Assembly (NCBI GenBank): GCA_005503335.1
Contig: SCMQ01000030.1
Span: 1-64,000 of the forward strand
Direction of reading: 5' to 3'
DNA from: Comamonadaceae bacterium 2FH
GTDB lineage: Bacteria; Pseudomonadota; Gammaproteobacteria; Burkholderiales; Burkholderiaceae_C
Length of the DNA: 64,000 nt
Shown here: positions 38,831 to 47,014 of the stretch, piece after piece
How the letters are laid out: the number at the start of each line of letters is the position of its first letter
How positions within the stretch are numbered: position 1 is the first letter of the stretch
Translations under genes and position numbers: made by a program
Notes under the pieces: generated by a model
What the model saw: only the letters and a program-made list of their open reading frames with translations
Told to the model about the DNA's origin: nothing
Databases searched by the model: none

Positions 38831-41470
38831 TTGGACGCCACCGACCCCGACCTCTTCGACGACAACCAGCCGCCCGAACCCGCCCGGCTGGCGGGCGAGC
38901 TGGCGCCCTGCGCGGCCGCCGGACATTACGACGAGCTGCGCGGCGGCGTGACGACGCCACCACGCCCGGCCGGCGACGCCGCCGAGGGCGCCAAGGCCGT
39001 AGACCCCACGCAACTCACCCCGGCCTGGACTGCGTTCTTCGAGCACCTGGGCGTCGACGGCTTCGCCGACCTGAACCGCCGCACCGCCAGCCTGGCGCAC
39101 CAGATCCGCGACAACGGCGTGAGCTACAACGTCTACGCGGACGCCAGCGGCCCGCAGCGGCCCTGGGCGCTCGACCTGTTTCCCCTGATCGTCTCGCCCG
39201 AGAGCTGGCGCCAGATCGAAGCCGGCGTGCTGCAGCGCGTGCGCGTGCTCGACCGCGTGATGGCTGACGTCTACGGCCCGCAGGAATTGCTGCGCGCCGG
39301 CCTGCTGCCGCCGGCCCTGGTGCAGGGCCACCCCGGCTATCTGCGCGCCATGCACGGCGTGCAACCGGTCGGCGGCACCCACCTGCAGATCGCCGCCTTC
39401 GACCTCGCGCGCGGCCCCGACGGCCGCTGGTGGGTGCTGTCTCAGCGCACCCAGGCGCCTTCGGGCCTGGGCTACCTGCTGGAGAACCGGCTGTCGATCT
39501 CGCGCCTGTTTCCGCAGGCCTTCGAGGCCATGCACGTGCAGCGCGTTGCCGGCACCTACCGCGCCCTGATCGACGGCCTCAAGCGCATGAGTCCGGCCGG
39601 GGCCGACACCCACATCGCCCTGCTCACCCCCGGCCCCTACAACGAGACCTATTTCGAGCACGCCTACCTGGCGCGCTACCTGGGCCTGACCCTGGTGCAG
39701 GGCAGCGACCTCACGGTGCGCGACCAGCGCCTGTACCTCAAGACCCTGCAGGGGCTGGAGCCCGTGCACGGCCTGCTCAAGCGCGTGGACGACGCCTGGC
39801 TCGACCCGCTGGAGCTGCGCCCCGACTCCACACTGGGCGTGCCCGGCCTGCTGCAGGCCATGCGCGCCGGCCAGCTGCTGGTGGCCAACGCGCCGGGCTC
39901 GGCCTTCCTCGAGTCGCCCGCGCTGCTGGGCTTCCTGCCCGCCCTGGCCGAGCACCTGCTGGGCGAGACCCTGCAGCTGCCGGCCCTGCCCACCTGGTGG
40001 TGCGGCGAGCGCGCCGCCATGGAGGCCGTGCTGCCGCGCCTGGCCGAATGCGTGATCAAGCCCACCTACCCGGGCTGGGACAGCCACAACAGCTTCGATG
40101 CGGTGCTCGGCAGCCAGCTGTCGCGGCGCAAGCTCGACGAATGGTCGGGCCGCATCCTGCGCCAGGGTGACGAGCACACGGTGCAGGATGCGCTGGCGCT
40201 GTCGCAGATGCCGACCTGGAAGGCCGACCCGCTGCAGCCCGGCATCGCGCCGCGCTCGGTCATCCTGCGCGTGTTCGCCCTGTCCGACGGACCGCAGTCC
40301 TGGCGCGTGCTGCCCGGCGGCCTGGCGCGCCTGGTGAGCGCCAGCGCCGGTGTCGCCTCGATGCAGCGCGGCGGCAGCAGTGCCGACACCTGGGTGCAGA
40401 TCGACGTGGACAAGGGCGAGCAGGTGGACCGCACCACCCTGCTGCAGCCCCATCTCTCGCCGGCCTCGGTGGTCCAGCGCCGCCGCCTGGTGACCAGCCG
40501 CGCCGCGGAAAACCTGTTCTGGCTGGGCCGCTACAGCGAGCGCGCGGAAAACAGCCTGCGCCTGGCGCGCCTGACGCTCGAATGCCTGAACGGCGAGGAC
40601 CAGTCCTCCCAGCCGCTGCTGAGCTGGCTCAGCCGCATGGCCGAGGCCAGCAGCCTGGTGCCGCCGGGCGTGCCCTCGCCGCAACAGGCGCGCCGGGTGT
40701 TCGAGCGCTCGCTGGTGGCCGGGCTGTGCGACACCGAGGACACCGCCAGCGTGGGCTTCAACCTGCGCGCCGTCAAGGGCTCCGCCTCGGCAGTGCGCGA
40801 GCGCCTGTCGCAGGAGCAGTGGAACCTGATCGTGCGGGCCGAGCGCGAATTCTTCGAGCGCAGCGCCGAATACGCGGGCGACGGTGAATACGCCAGCGTC
40901 GAGGCCCTGCGCGTGCTCGAGTCCACCAGCGGCTACCTGGCCGCCATGACCGGCGCGCAGACCGACCGCATGACGCGCGACGACGGCTGGCGCCTGCTGT
41001 CGATCGGGCGCCAGATCGAGCGCCTGGGCTTCCTGGCCGCGGCGCTGGGCCGCGGCTTCGAGACCGGCGCGGTGCAGGACGAGGGCGGCTTCGAGGCCAT
41101 GGTGGCCCTGTTCGACAGCACCATCACCTTTCACGCCCAGTACCAGCAAAGCCGCGACGTGGCGGCGCTGCTGGAACTGCTGGTGCTCAACCGCGACAAC
41201 CCGCGCTCGCTCGGCTGGGTGGTGCAGACGCTGCGCGGGCGGCTCGCCAAGCTCGCGGCCCACACCCGTGGCGCGATCGACGAGCTGGCGCAACAGGTGC
41301 CCGATCCCGAGCAGTGGCACCTGGAGACACTGTGCGACGCGGAGGCTGCCTTCCCGGCCCTGGGCGAACTGCTCGAGCGCTGCGCCAGCATCGCCTGGCG
41401 GATCTCGGACGAGATCAGCCTGCGCTACTTCACCCACACGGGCGAGGCCAACCAGAGCCTGGGCGCCTGA
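38831..41470 (+). CDS. Circularly permuted ATP-grasp fused to alpha-E domain
   Basis: An 879-residue fusion. The N-terminal 560 residues form the ATP-grasp part (NGVSYNVYADASGPQRPWALDL, VQPVGGTHLQIAAFDLARGPDG, TPGPYNETYFEHAYLARYLG, LKRVDDAWLDPLELRPDSTLGVPGL, CVIKPTYPGWDSHN). From about residue 556 it becomes an alpha-E domain (LVTSRAAENLFWLGRYSERAENSLRLARLT). The start is a TTG at 38831 with no clear Shine-Dalgarno, 36 bases after the DUF2126 gene, so the true start may be slightly downstream. It is followed within one base by a second transglutaminase gene. Predicted ligase; product unknown. Confidence 0.9.
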   Translation: MDATDPDLFDDNQPPEPARLAGELAPCAAAGHYDELRGGVTTPPRPAGDAAEGAKAVDPTQLTPAWTAFFEHLGVDGFADLNRRTASLAHQIRDNGVSYNVYADASGPQRPWALDLFPLIVSPESWRQIEAGVLQRVRVLDRVMADVYGPQELLRAGLLPPALVQGHPGYLRAMHGVQPVGGTHLQIAAFDLARGPDGRWWVLSQRTQAPSGLGYLLENRLSISRLFPQAFEAMHVQRVAGTYRALIDGLKRMSPAGADTHIALLTPGPYNETYFEHAYLARYLGLTLVQGSDLTVRDQRLYLKTLQGLEPVHGLLKRVDDAWLDPLELRPDSTLGVPGLLQAMRAGQLLVANAPGSAFLESPALLGFLPALAEHLLGETLQLPALPTWWCGERAAMEAVLPRLAECVIKPTYPGWDSHNSFDAVLGSQLSRRKLDEWSGRILRQGDEHTVQDALALSQMPTWKADPLQPGIAPRSVILRVFALSDGPQSWRVLPGGLARLVSASAGVASMQRGGSSADTWVQIDVDKGEQVDRTTLLQPHLSPASVVQRRRLVTSRAAENLFWLGRYSERAENSLRLARLTLECLNGEDQSSQPLLSWLSRMAEASSLVPPGVPSPQQARRVFERSLVAGLCDTEDTASVGFNLRAVKGSASAVRERLSQEQWNLIVRAEREFFERSAEYAGDGEYASVEALRVLESTSGYLAAMTGAQTDRMTRDDGWRLLSIGRQIERLGFLAAALGRGFETGAVQDEGGFEAMVALFDSTITFHAQYQQSRDVAALLELLVLNRDNPRSLGWVVQTLRGRLAKLAAHTRGAIDELAQQVPDPEQWHLETLCDAEAAFPALGELLERCASIAWRISDEISLRYFTHTGEANQSLGA

Positions 41471-41471
41471 C

Positions 41472-42422
41472 ATGCAGCTGCGCATCACCCACGAGACCCG
41501 CTACGCCTACGCGCCCGCCGTCGAGACGGCCCAGCACGTGGCCTGCCTGCAGCCCTGCGACACCGCCTGCCAGACCGTGCTGAGCCACAGCCTGGCGGTG
41601 CTGCCCGCGCCGGCCCAGCGCAGCCAGGCGCGCGACGTGTACGGCAACCACCGGGCCTTCTTCTCGCTGCAGGCGCCCCACGAGACCCTCAGCGTGACCG
41701 CGGTGAGCGAGGTGCGCACCCGCCCCCGCGCGCCGGTGGCCAGCCGCCTGGCCTGGGAAGCCGTGCGCGAGCACCTGCGCTACCGCGTCGGCAGCCCCTA
41801 CGACCCGGCCTGCGAATTCGTCTTTCCCTCCCCCCATGTGCCGCGGCACCCGGCCTTCGCGGACTACGCACGGCCGAGCTTCGCAGCGGGCCGCCCGCTG
41901 CGCGAGGCGGCGCAGGAGCTGATGGCGCGCATCCATCTCGACTTCAGCTACGTGGCGGAAAGCACCGAGGTCCACACGCCGGCCCTGGAGGCCCTGGCCC
42001 AGCGCCGCGGTGTCTGCCAGGACTTCGCCCACATCATGATCGCGGGCCTGCGCGCCATGGGCCTGGCCGCGCGCTACGTGAGCGGCTACCTGCTGACGCA
42101 GCCGCCGCCCGGCCAGCCGCGCCTGGTGGGCAGCGACGCCTCGCACGCCTGGGTATCGGTCTACCTGCCGGACTTGCCCGGCGCCGACCAGGGCCAGGGC
42201 TGGTGGGACCTGGACCCCACCAACCACCGCGACGGCTGGGCCAGCCCCGGCGAGGACTACGTGACCCTGGCCACCGGCCGCGACTATTCGGACATCTCAC
42301 CGATGCGCGGCGTGATCCATGGCGGGGCGCGGCATACACTCTCGGTCGGCGTGACGGTCGAGCCCGTCGGCGAAGCCGCCGCGGCACAGGCCGCGCCATC
42401 GATTCCCAAGGAAAACCCATGA
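41472..42422 (+). CDS. Transglutaminase family protein (cysteine protease fold)
   Basis: A 316-residue protein of the bacterial transglutaminase-like family with an N-terminal beta domain (MQLRITHETRYAYAPAVETAQHV). The catalytic triad is complete: C182 in RRGVCQDFAHIMI, H225 in SDASHAWVSVYLPD and D248 in WWDLDPTNH. Its stop overlaps the RidA start (ATGA). With the DUF2126 and ATP-grasp/alpha-E genes it forms the standard gene set of this uncharacterised system, where transglutaminases are thought to cleave or transfer the ligated peptide. Confidence 0.93.
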   Translation: MQLRITHETRYAYAPAVETAQHVACLQPCDTACQTVLSHSLAVLPAPAQRSQARDVYGNHRAFFSLQAPHETLSVTAVSEVRTRPRAPVASRLAWEAVREHLRYRVGSPYDPACEFVFPSPHVPRHPAFADYARPSFAAGRPLREAAQELMARIHLDFSYVAESTEVHTPALEALAQRRGVCQDFAHIMIAGLRAMGLAARYVSGYLLTQPPPGQPRLVGSDASHAWVSVYLPDLPGADQGQGWWDLDPTNHRDGWASPGEDYVTLATGRDYSDISPMRGVIHGGARHTLSVGVTVEPVGEAAAAQAAPSIPKENP

Positions 42423-42877
42423 ACGTTTACGACAAGCTGAAAGAACTGGACATCACCCTGCCGCCGGTGGCCGTGCCCGCCGCCGCCTACGTGCCCTTCG
42501 TGCAGACCGGCAAACTGGTGTTCCTCTCCGGCCACATCGCCAAGAAGGACGGCAAGCCCTGGGTCGGCCAGTTCGGCAAGACCATGAGCACCGCCGAGGG
42601 CCAGGCCGCCGCGCGCGCCGTCGCCATCGACCTGCTGGGCACGCTGCACGCGGCCGTGGGCGACCTGAACAAGATCAAGCGCATCGTCAAGCTGATGAGC
42701 CTGGTGAACTCGACCGGCGAGTTCACCGAGCAGCACCTGGTCACCAACGGCTGCAGCGAGCTGCTGGGCCAGGTGTTCGGCCCGCAGGCCGGCGCGCATG
42801 CGCGCAGCGCCTTCGGCGTGGCCCAGATCCCCATGGGCGCCTGCGTCGAGATCGAGCTGATCGCCGAGCTCGGCTGA
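42419..42877 (+). CDS. RidA family protein (YjgF/TdcF)
   Basis: A 152-residue RidA-like protein. Landmarks are AAYVPFVQTGKLVFLSGHIAKKDGKPWVGQFG, AARAVAIDLLGTLHAAVGDLNKIKRIVKLM and the C-terminal ARSAFGVAQIPMGACVEIELIAELG. The arginine equivalent to the active RidA residue, which binds the carboxylate of 2-aminoacrylate, is at ARSAFGVA. The subgroup is the longer YjgH/atu-like type rather than classical RidA. It overlaps the transglutaminase gene by four bases, so it belongs to the same transcript. A role in removing reactive imine by-products of the upstream ligases is possible but unproven. Confidence 0.88.
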   Translation: MNVYDKLKELDITLPPVAVPAAAYVPFVQTGKLVFLSGHIAKKDGKPWVGQFGKTMSTAEGQAAARAVAIDLLGTLHAAVGDLNKIKRIVKLMSLVNSTGEFTEQHLVTNGCSELLGQVFGPQAGAHARSAFGVAQIPMGACVEIELIAELG

Positions 42878-42881
42878 AACC

Positions 42882-44534
42882 GTGGCCGAGGCCGCCGCGC
42901 CGGCAGTGACCGTGCATCATCTGCGCCAGGCCCTGCTGTGGCCGGTGCGGCTGATGCCCTTGCGCGACACCCAGCGCCCCCAGCTGCGGCCCTGGGACCT
43001 GCTGCGCGAGGCGGGCGAGGCCTCGCCCTGGCGCGAACGGGTCGACGAATACACCGGCGACCGCGAGCAGTTCCACGAGCGCCACTACAACGAGTTCGTC
43101 AGCTTCCTGCCCTATGTGCAGCGCTTTCTCTACGGCGAGGGGCGCGCGCACGGCAAGGCCCAGGGCGGCGGCGAGTCGCCGATGCGGGTGTTCCGCCGGC
43201 ACGACATCGCGGCGCTGCGCACGGTGGCGCGGCCAGGCGACGCGCCGATCACGCTGTCGGTGGTGCACATCGACCTGTATTTCTTCTTCGACGTGGACGT
43301 GGTGCTGCTCAACGTCGAGGTCTGCGCCGACGACCTGCCGCTGCCTGTGGCCCAGGAGCAGCTGTACCGCTTCGGCCGCGCCTACCCGGGCGGCTGGGAC
43401 GAGGATGGCGCGGCCCAGAACTGCCTGGCCAGCGTGGAGTGGCTGGACGCACGGGGCAATGTGCTGGCCCGCTCGGACGCCCAGCAGCGCGAGGCCTTTC
43501 TTTCGCATGTCTGCGAGCACCGCGCCCCGCGCATCGCCGCGCACTGGGCCTACCTGATGCAGCCCCTGGTGAGCGACCATTCGGGCGAGCCCGGCCAGCT
43601 GCGCTACCGCCAGATCGAGTACTACCGCATGCCCTTGATGGCCTACCTGGCCGTCGACGATCCGCGGCGCCTGACGCGCCAGGACTTCATCCGCCTCGGG
43701 CTGGTGACGGCACCGGGCGGCCCGGACAACGCCCTGCCCTACAGCGAGCAGCACCTGGCCGACTTCGAGCAGCGCTGCTGCTACGACCGTTTCTGGGTCG
43801 ACGCCGGCACCGCCCCCCGCACGCGCTACCTCTGCAGCGGCCACGCGCTGGTCGTGGTGGGCGATGCGCGGTCTTCCTTCTTCCGCTGCCGCGACCGCGG
43901 CGTGCTCGCGCAGTTCAAGCACCAGCATTTCCTGCTGTTCCTGATCGCGCATTTCCAGAAGGCGGCGCTGCTGATGTTCTCCGACCAGCTGGTGGAGGCG
44001 CTCAAGCGCTTGGACATCCACGACCCCGACAGCGTCAAGCGCTTCAAGCGCGCCATCCGCGCCAGCTTCGAGCGCTTCCTGCGCTTCACGCACCGCTACT
44101 GGTTCCACGAGATTTCCGAGCAGGCCCAGGTGCGCGCCCTGTCGCACATGTGCGCCAGCCATCTGGGCCTGGACCCGCTGTACGACGAGGTCAAGCAGCG
44201 CATCGCCGACATGAACAGCTACCTGGAAACCGACAGCCTGCGCCGCCAGGCCAACACCGTGGTGCGGCTGACCGTGGTCACACTGTTCGGCCTGATCGGC
44301 ACCGTCACCACCGGCTTCCTGGGCATGAACCTGCTGGCCGAGGCCGATGCGCCCCTGTCGCGCAAGCTGCTGTGGTTCGGCGTGGTGGCCGTGCTCACCA
44401 CCATCCTCACCTTCTACACCATGGTCAAGTCCAAGCGCCTGTCGGACTTCATCGACGCGATGTCCGACGAACGGCTCACGCTGCGCCAGCGGCTGGGCGT
44501 GCTGGCGCGGGTGTGGAAGCCGGGTTCGGACTGA
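42882..44534 (+). CDS. CorA-like Mg2+ transporter family protein
   Basis: A 550-residue protein with a large N-terminal cytoplasmic region and two C-terminal helices. The family GMN motif is present at the first helix (TVTTGFLGMNLL), followed by KLLWFGVVAVLTTILTFYTMV. The N-terminal part is longer than in classical CorA (about 320 residues), so this is an extended subgroup and ion specificity is open. It starts at a GTG four bases after the RidA stop, so it is probably the last gene of the operon. The stop codon lies inside one copy of a 14-base direct repeat that flanks the repeat region downstream. Confidence 0.88.
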   Translation: MAEAAAPAVTVHHLRQALLWPVRLMPLRDTQRPQLRPWDLLREAGEASPWRERVDEYTGDREQFHERHYNEFVSFLPYVQRFLYGEGRAHGKAQGGGESPMRVFRRHDIAALRTVARPGDAPITLSVVHIDLYFFFDVDVVLLNVEVCADDLPLPVAQEQLYRFGRAYPGGWDEDGAAQNCLASVEWLDARGNVLARSDAQQREAFLSHVCEHRAPRIAAHWAYLMQPLVSDHSGEPGQLRYRQIEYYRMPLMAYLAVDDPRRLTRQDFIRLGLVTAPGGPDNALPYSEQHLADFEQRCCYDRFWVDAGTAPRTRYLCSGHALVVVGDARSSFFRCRDRGVLAQFKHQHFLLFLIAHFQKAALLMFSDQLVEALKRLDIHDPDSVKRFKRAIRASFERFLRFTHRYWFHEISEQAQVRALSHMCASHLGLDPLYDEVKQRIADMNSYLETDSLRRQANTVVRLTVVTLFGLIGTVTTGFLGMNLLAEADAPLSRKLLWFGVVAVLTTILTFYTMVKSKRLSDFIDAMSDERLTLRQRLGVLARVWKPGSD

Positions 44535-44890
44535 TACCGGTTCGCGATCAGAAGTACAAGAAGTCCCTGCCTGCGCCGAGCGAGGCGGGGAGGGCGGGCG
44601 AACGGCTCCGTTCATGTCCCCCGACGAGGGCGTCACGCCCTCGTCTCCTCCTTGACTTCACTGCGCCGTTCACCCGCCCTCCCCTTCGGGTCCACCACCG
44701 GTCCCGCGCCACTGCTTCGCGCACCACGACGCCGGCTGGAGCGCTGCGGCGCGGTGTCGTGTGCAGTGAAGTCAAGGAGGAGGCGACGGCCATAGGCCGG
44801 CGCCGGGGGACATGAACGGAACACGGCACCGCGTCGCAGCGCGAAGAGGCTATCTCTTGAATGCAAAACCGTATGACGGGTTCGGACTGA
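44521..44890. repeat. 14-base direct repeat bracketing an inserted-looking 342-base segment
   Basis: CGGGTTCGGACTGA occurs at 44521-44534, where it includes the CorA stop, and again at 44877-44890, just before the mntA stop on the other strand. The 342 bases between hold a nested inverted-repeat element and no gene. The arrangement looks like an insertion flanked by a duplication. Confidence 0.7.
44607..44820. repeat. 214-base element with 17-base perfect terminal inverted repeats
   Basis: The ends TCCGTTCATGTCCCCCG (44607-44623) and its exact inverse (44804-44820) bound the element. A second perfect inverted pair, CTCCTCCTTGACTTCACTGC (44645-44664) with its inverse at 44763-44782, lies inside. 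The left arm also contains the hairpin ACGAGGGCG-TCA-CGCCCTCGT. There is no coding capacity. It resembles a miniature inverted-repeat or palindromic intergenic element. Confidence 0.75.
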
Positions 44891-44901
44891 CCCTGGCGGT
44901 G

Positions 44902-45213
44902 TCAGCGCAGGGCCATGCGCTCGGCCATGATCCGCGTGGCCATCTCGGCGGCCAGGCCGTCGGCCTCCACCACGTCGACGCGAAACGGCAGCTCGCTGGC
45001 CTCGAAACCGTCGCTCAGGGCGGCGCGCTGCGCCCATGTCAGCCGCCCGGGACGGGTGATCAGCAGGTCGAGGTCCGAAAACGGCCGCGCCCGTCCTGTC
45101 GTCCGCGAGCCGAACAGCCAGACCTCGGCGCCCGGAATCACGCGGTCCAGCACCTCACGGACGATGGCGCGCTGGCCCTCGGTCAGTGCGGGCTGCCGGG
45201 ACTCAGGGCGCAA
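44902..45213 (-). CDS. MNT-type nucleotidyltransferase (MntA/HI0073-like), partner of HEPN protein
   Basis: A 103-residue minimal nucleotidyltransferase. The active-site pattern is complete (LFGSRTTGRARPFSDLDLLI, GSx10DxD) with a third acid in FRVDVVEADG. In characterised HEPN/MNT pairs the MNT protein AMPylates and inactivates the HEPN RNase; other HI0073/HI0074 pairs are uncharacterised. The start is a TTG at 45213 (LRPESRQPALTEGQ) with GGAGAAG at good spacing, overlapping the HEPN stop by 11 bases. No ATG is near, and the longer frame with an ATG at 45375 is shadow. The gene is intact although its HEPN partner is broken. Confidence 0.82.
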   Translation of the reverse strand: MRPESRQPALTEGQRAIVREVLDRVIPGAEVWLFGSRTTGRARPFSDLDLLITRPGRLTWAQRAALSDGFEASELPFRVDVVEADGLAAEMATRIMAERMALR

Positions 45214-45895
45214 GGCTCTTCTCCAGCGCCGCCAGCACGAGCGCGGCATCCCTGGCAAAGCGGATGGCACCCTCGGCCACTTCCTGCGCCCTGGCCTCGT
45301 CGTAGGCATGGCTGGTGGCGTTGCGCATCTCGCGCCAGCCGCGCCACGCCAGGGGGTCCGCCACGAGCCCCGCATCGGCGGCCCTGCGCAGCAGGTCGTT
45401 GAACGAAAGGTCTGCCATTAGGGCCTGTGAACGCTATTTCCAGGGGCGCGAACGGGCTGAATCGGGTGCCAATCGAGGCGCACGGCGCAGCCCGCACTGA
45501 CGTGCGGGCAAGCCGGGCAACGACGAGTGGCGCCCGATTCAACCCGTTCCCTTCGGGTTGTGGTCAAAAAGGCCATGCGCCGCGTTGCGAAACATCGCCG
45601 GGGCCCGACCCCGGCTGCGTTTCGCGCCTTGCGCATGGCCTTTTTGATCCGCAACGCGCTCCCTGGAAATAGCGTTAACAGGCCCTAGATCGGCAGCCTC
45701 CGCACGCTCGATCAGCACGCGGCGCAACAGGCGCACCGCGAGCTCATAGGTGAACTCGAACGACTGGATCACGGCCGAACGCAGATGCGGCTTCAGCGCC
45801 GAGCCCTCCGCCTGCGCCTGCCAGAACTGCAAGGCCTCCTGAAGCAGGGCCAGCGCCTTGCGCAGCGGGGACAGGTCGATGGTCTTGGGACTCAT
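45203..45895 (-). pseudogene. HEPN-type nucleotidyltransferase-binding protein (HI0074/HepT-like), split by an insertion
   Basis: The 5' part (45895-45686, from MSPKTIDLSPLRKALALLQ to ERAEAADL) and 3' part (45418-45203, from MADLSFNDLLRRAADAG to ALEKSLAP) are separated by a 265-base element. Removing the element and one TA restores a single frame of 141 residues, normal for the family, reading AADL-MADLSF across the junction. The 3' part carries the HEPN catalytic motif Rx4HxY (RNATSHAY). As it stands, the 5' part reads into the element and stops after 118 residues. The 3' part has an ATG at the junction but no ribosome-binding site is visible. Confidence 0.88.
45421..45685. mobile_element. 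265-bp TA-flanked miniature inverted-repeat element (MITE)
   Basis: Terminal inverted repeats of 25 bases (45421-45445 and 45661-45685) differ at one position; the left end reads GGGCCTGTGAACGC and the right end, inverted, GGGCCTGTTAACGC. TA flanks both ends (45419-45420 and 45686-45687), the target duplication of IS630/mariner-type transposons. Inside are a perfect 17-base inverted pair, TCAAAAAGGCCATGCGC (45564-45580) with its inverse (45631-45647), and the hairpin GCCCGCAC-TGAC-GTGCGGGC. It encodes no transposase and must have been mobilised in trans. It interrupts the HEPN gene. Confidence 0.9.
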
Positions 45896-46222
45896 GCCAG
45901 CATTGTCGCCAAGCGGCCAGATGCCGTCAAAACGACGCAGGGCCGGAGCTGGTTTCGGAAGGCTTGGGGGGCTCCACGAATCCCGGCGGTTCACGCCTGC
46001 CAATTCATTCTCGCGTTCGAAAATAAGGATGGATCGAAGTCTGAGATGGCCATATTAACGCCAGCGGTAAGCGGCGCCAGAGTGATTCCATGTCGGCACG
46101 CGCCGCCGCAGAGCCGACTGAAGATGCCGGACACGACTGCAGGTGTTTACCAACAGGCTACCCTATCGGTCAGTTTTTTGTCTTTGTGGTGGAGTCCATA
46201 TATGAGATGTTAAACACATCGT

Positions 46223-46942
46223 TCACATGAACTTTCTGCGTTTAAAAACCCGCACATCTTCGGGTCGCAAAAGAAACCACTCCCCATTCGTCCGCCGGTC
46301 AGCGAAGCGAGCGTGCCAGTAGGCTTCGATACCTGATGGATCATCGGTACGAATGGCATGAACGACCTCGGGCTTTTCGGGCAATTCCAGGGCAATTTCT
46401 CGATGCCTTCTTGGCACCGCGAACGTCTTCCCGATCTTGAAATGCTTATCAAGCCTTAACATGTAGACGTAACCATCGCCTTGCTGTGCCACTTCACCGG
46501 CCAGCTCGGATTCAACGCTCGAGAATTTTACTTCGGGTAGTAAATCCAAAATGTCCGCATAGGCACTCCGTTTTTTTCCGAATTCACGGAGACGTCCGAT
46601 CTTGGCGCTCTTGGTTCCCAACCGGTCAAACACGCCATGGTTCGGAAATTCCTTATCATTCACCCTGCGCATTTTTATTTCAGCCGCCGTAGGAAATCGG
46701 CCGCACGAGCGAGTAAGGTTGGCTAAGCACTCAAGCAGAAATTCTTCGGCGTGCGCCTCCTGCATTTTTCCCGGCGCAAAGCCTGCCTCGGAAACTGCTT
46801 CACCCCAACTGAGCCAAAATTTTCCGAGCCAGACTCCTTCTGTGATTCCGGTCAACTTCTCAAAGCGCGTCCGTCCAACGGCAACGCCACCGTTGGCCTC
46901 AGCGAGGCGACGGATCTCGGAAAGGATGGCGTTGCGATCCAT
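46223..46942 (-). CDS. GIY-YIG-like (T5orf172/MUG113) domain protein
   Basis: A 239-residue protein. The C-terminal 90 residues match the T5orf172 branch of GIY-YIG nucleases: GYVYMLRLDKHFKIGKT, with Tyr and KIG replacing GIY/YIG, then an Arg (RRHREIAL), ALELPEKPEVVHAIRTDDPSGIEAYWHARFADRRTNGEWFLL with the metal-binding Glu. The N-terminal 70 residues (IRRLAEANGGVAVGRTRFEKLTGITEGVWLGKFWLSWGEAVSEAGFAPG) resemble DNA-binding repeats found with homing-type nucleases. The gene is AT-richer than its surroundings, suggesting transfer. No clear Shine-Dalgarno. Role unknown; defence or mobile-element function is plausible. Confidence 0.82.
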   Translation of the reverse strand: MDRNAILSEIRRLAEANGGVAVGRTRFEKLTGITEGVWLGKFWLSWGEAVSEAGFAPGKMQEAHAEEFLLECLANLTRSCGRFPTAAEIKMRRVNDKEFPNHGVFDRLGTKSAKIGRLREFGKKRSAYADILDLLPEVKFSSVESELAGEVAQQGDGYVYMLRLDKHFKIGKTFAVPRRHREIALELPEKPEVVHAIRTDDPSGIEAYWHARFADRRTNGEWFLLRPEDVRVFKRRKFM

Positions 46943-47014
46943 GGCTAATGGGGCCCAAGAACAGGACGCCGCACAGCGGCGGGACGCCTTTGAGCGTCCA
47001 CGTTGACTGACCTG

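Noticed and set aside
45214-45375. Longer start (ATG at 45375) for the nucleotidyltransferase
   Set aside because: The extension is a shadow of the HEPN gene, rich in Arg and Pro. The TTG at 45213 has GGAGAAG before it and gives the normal family length.
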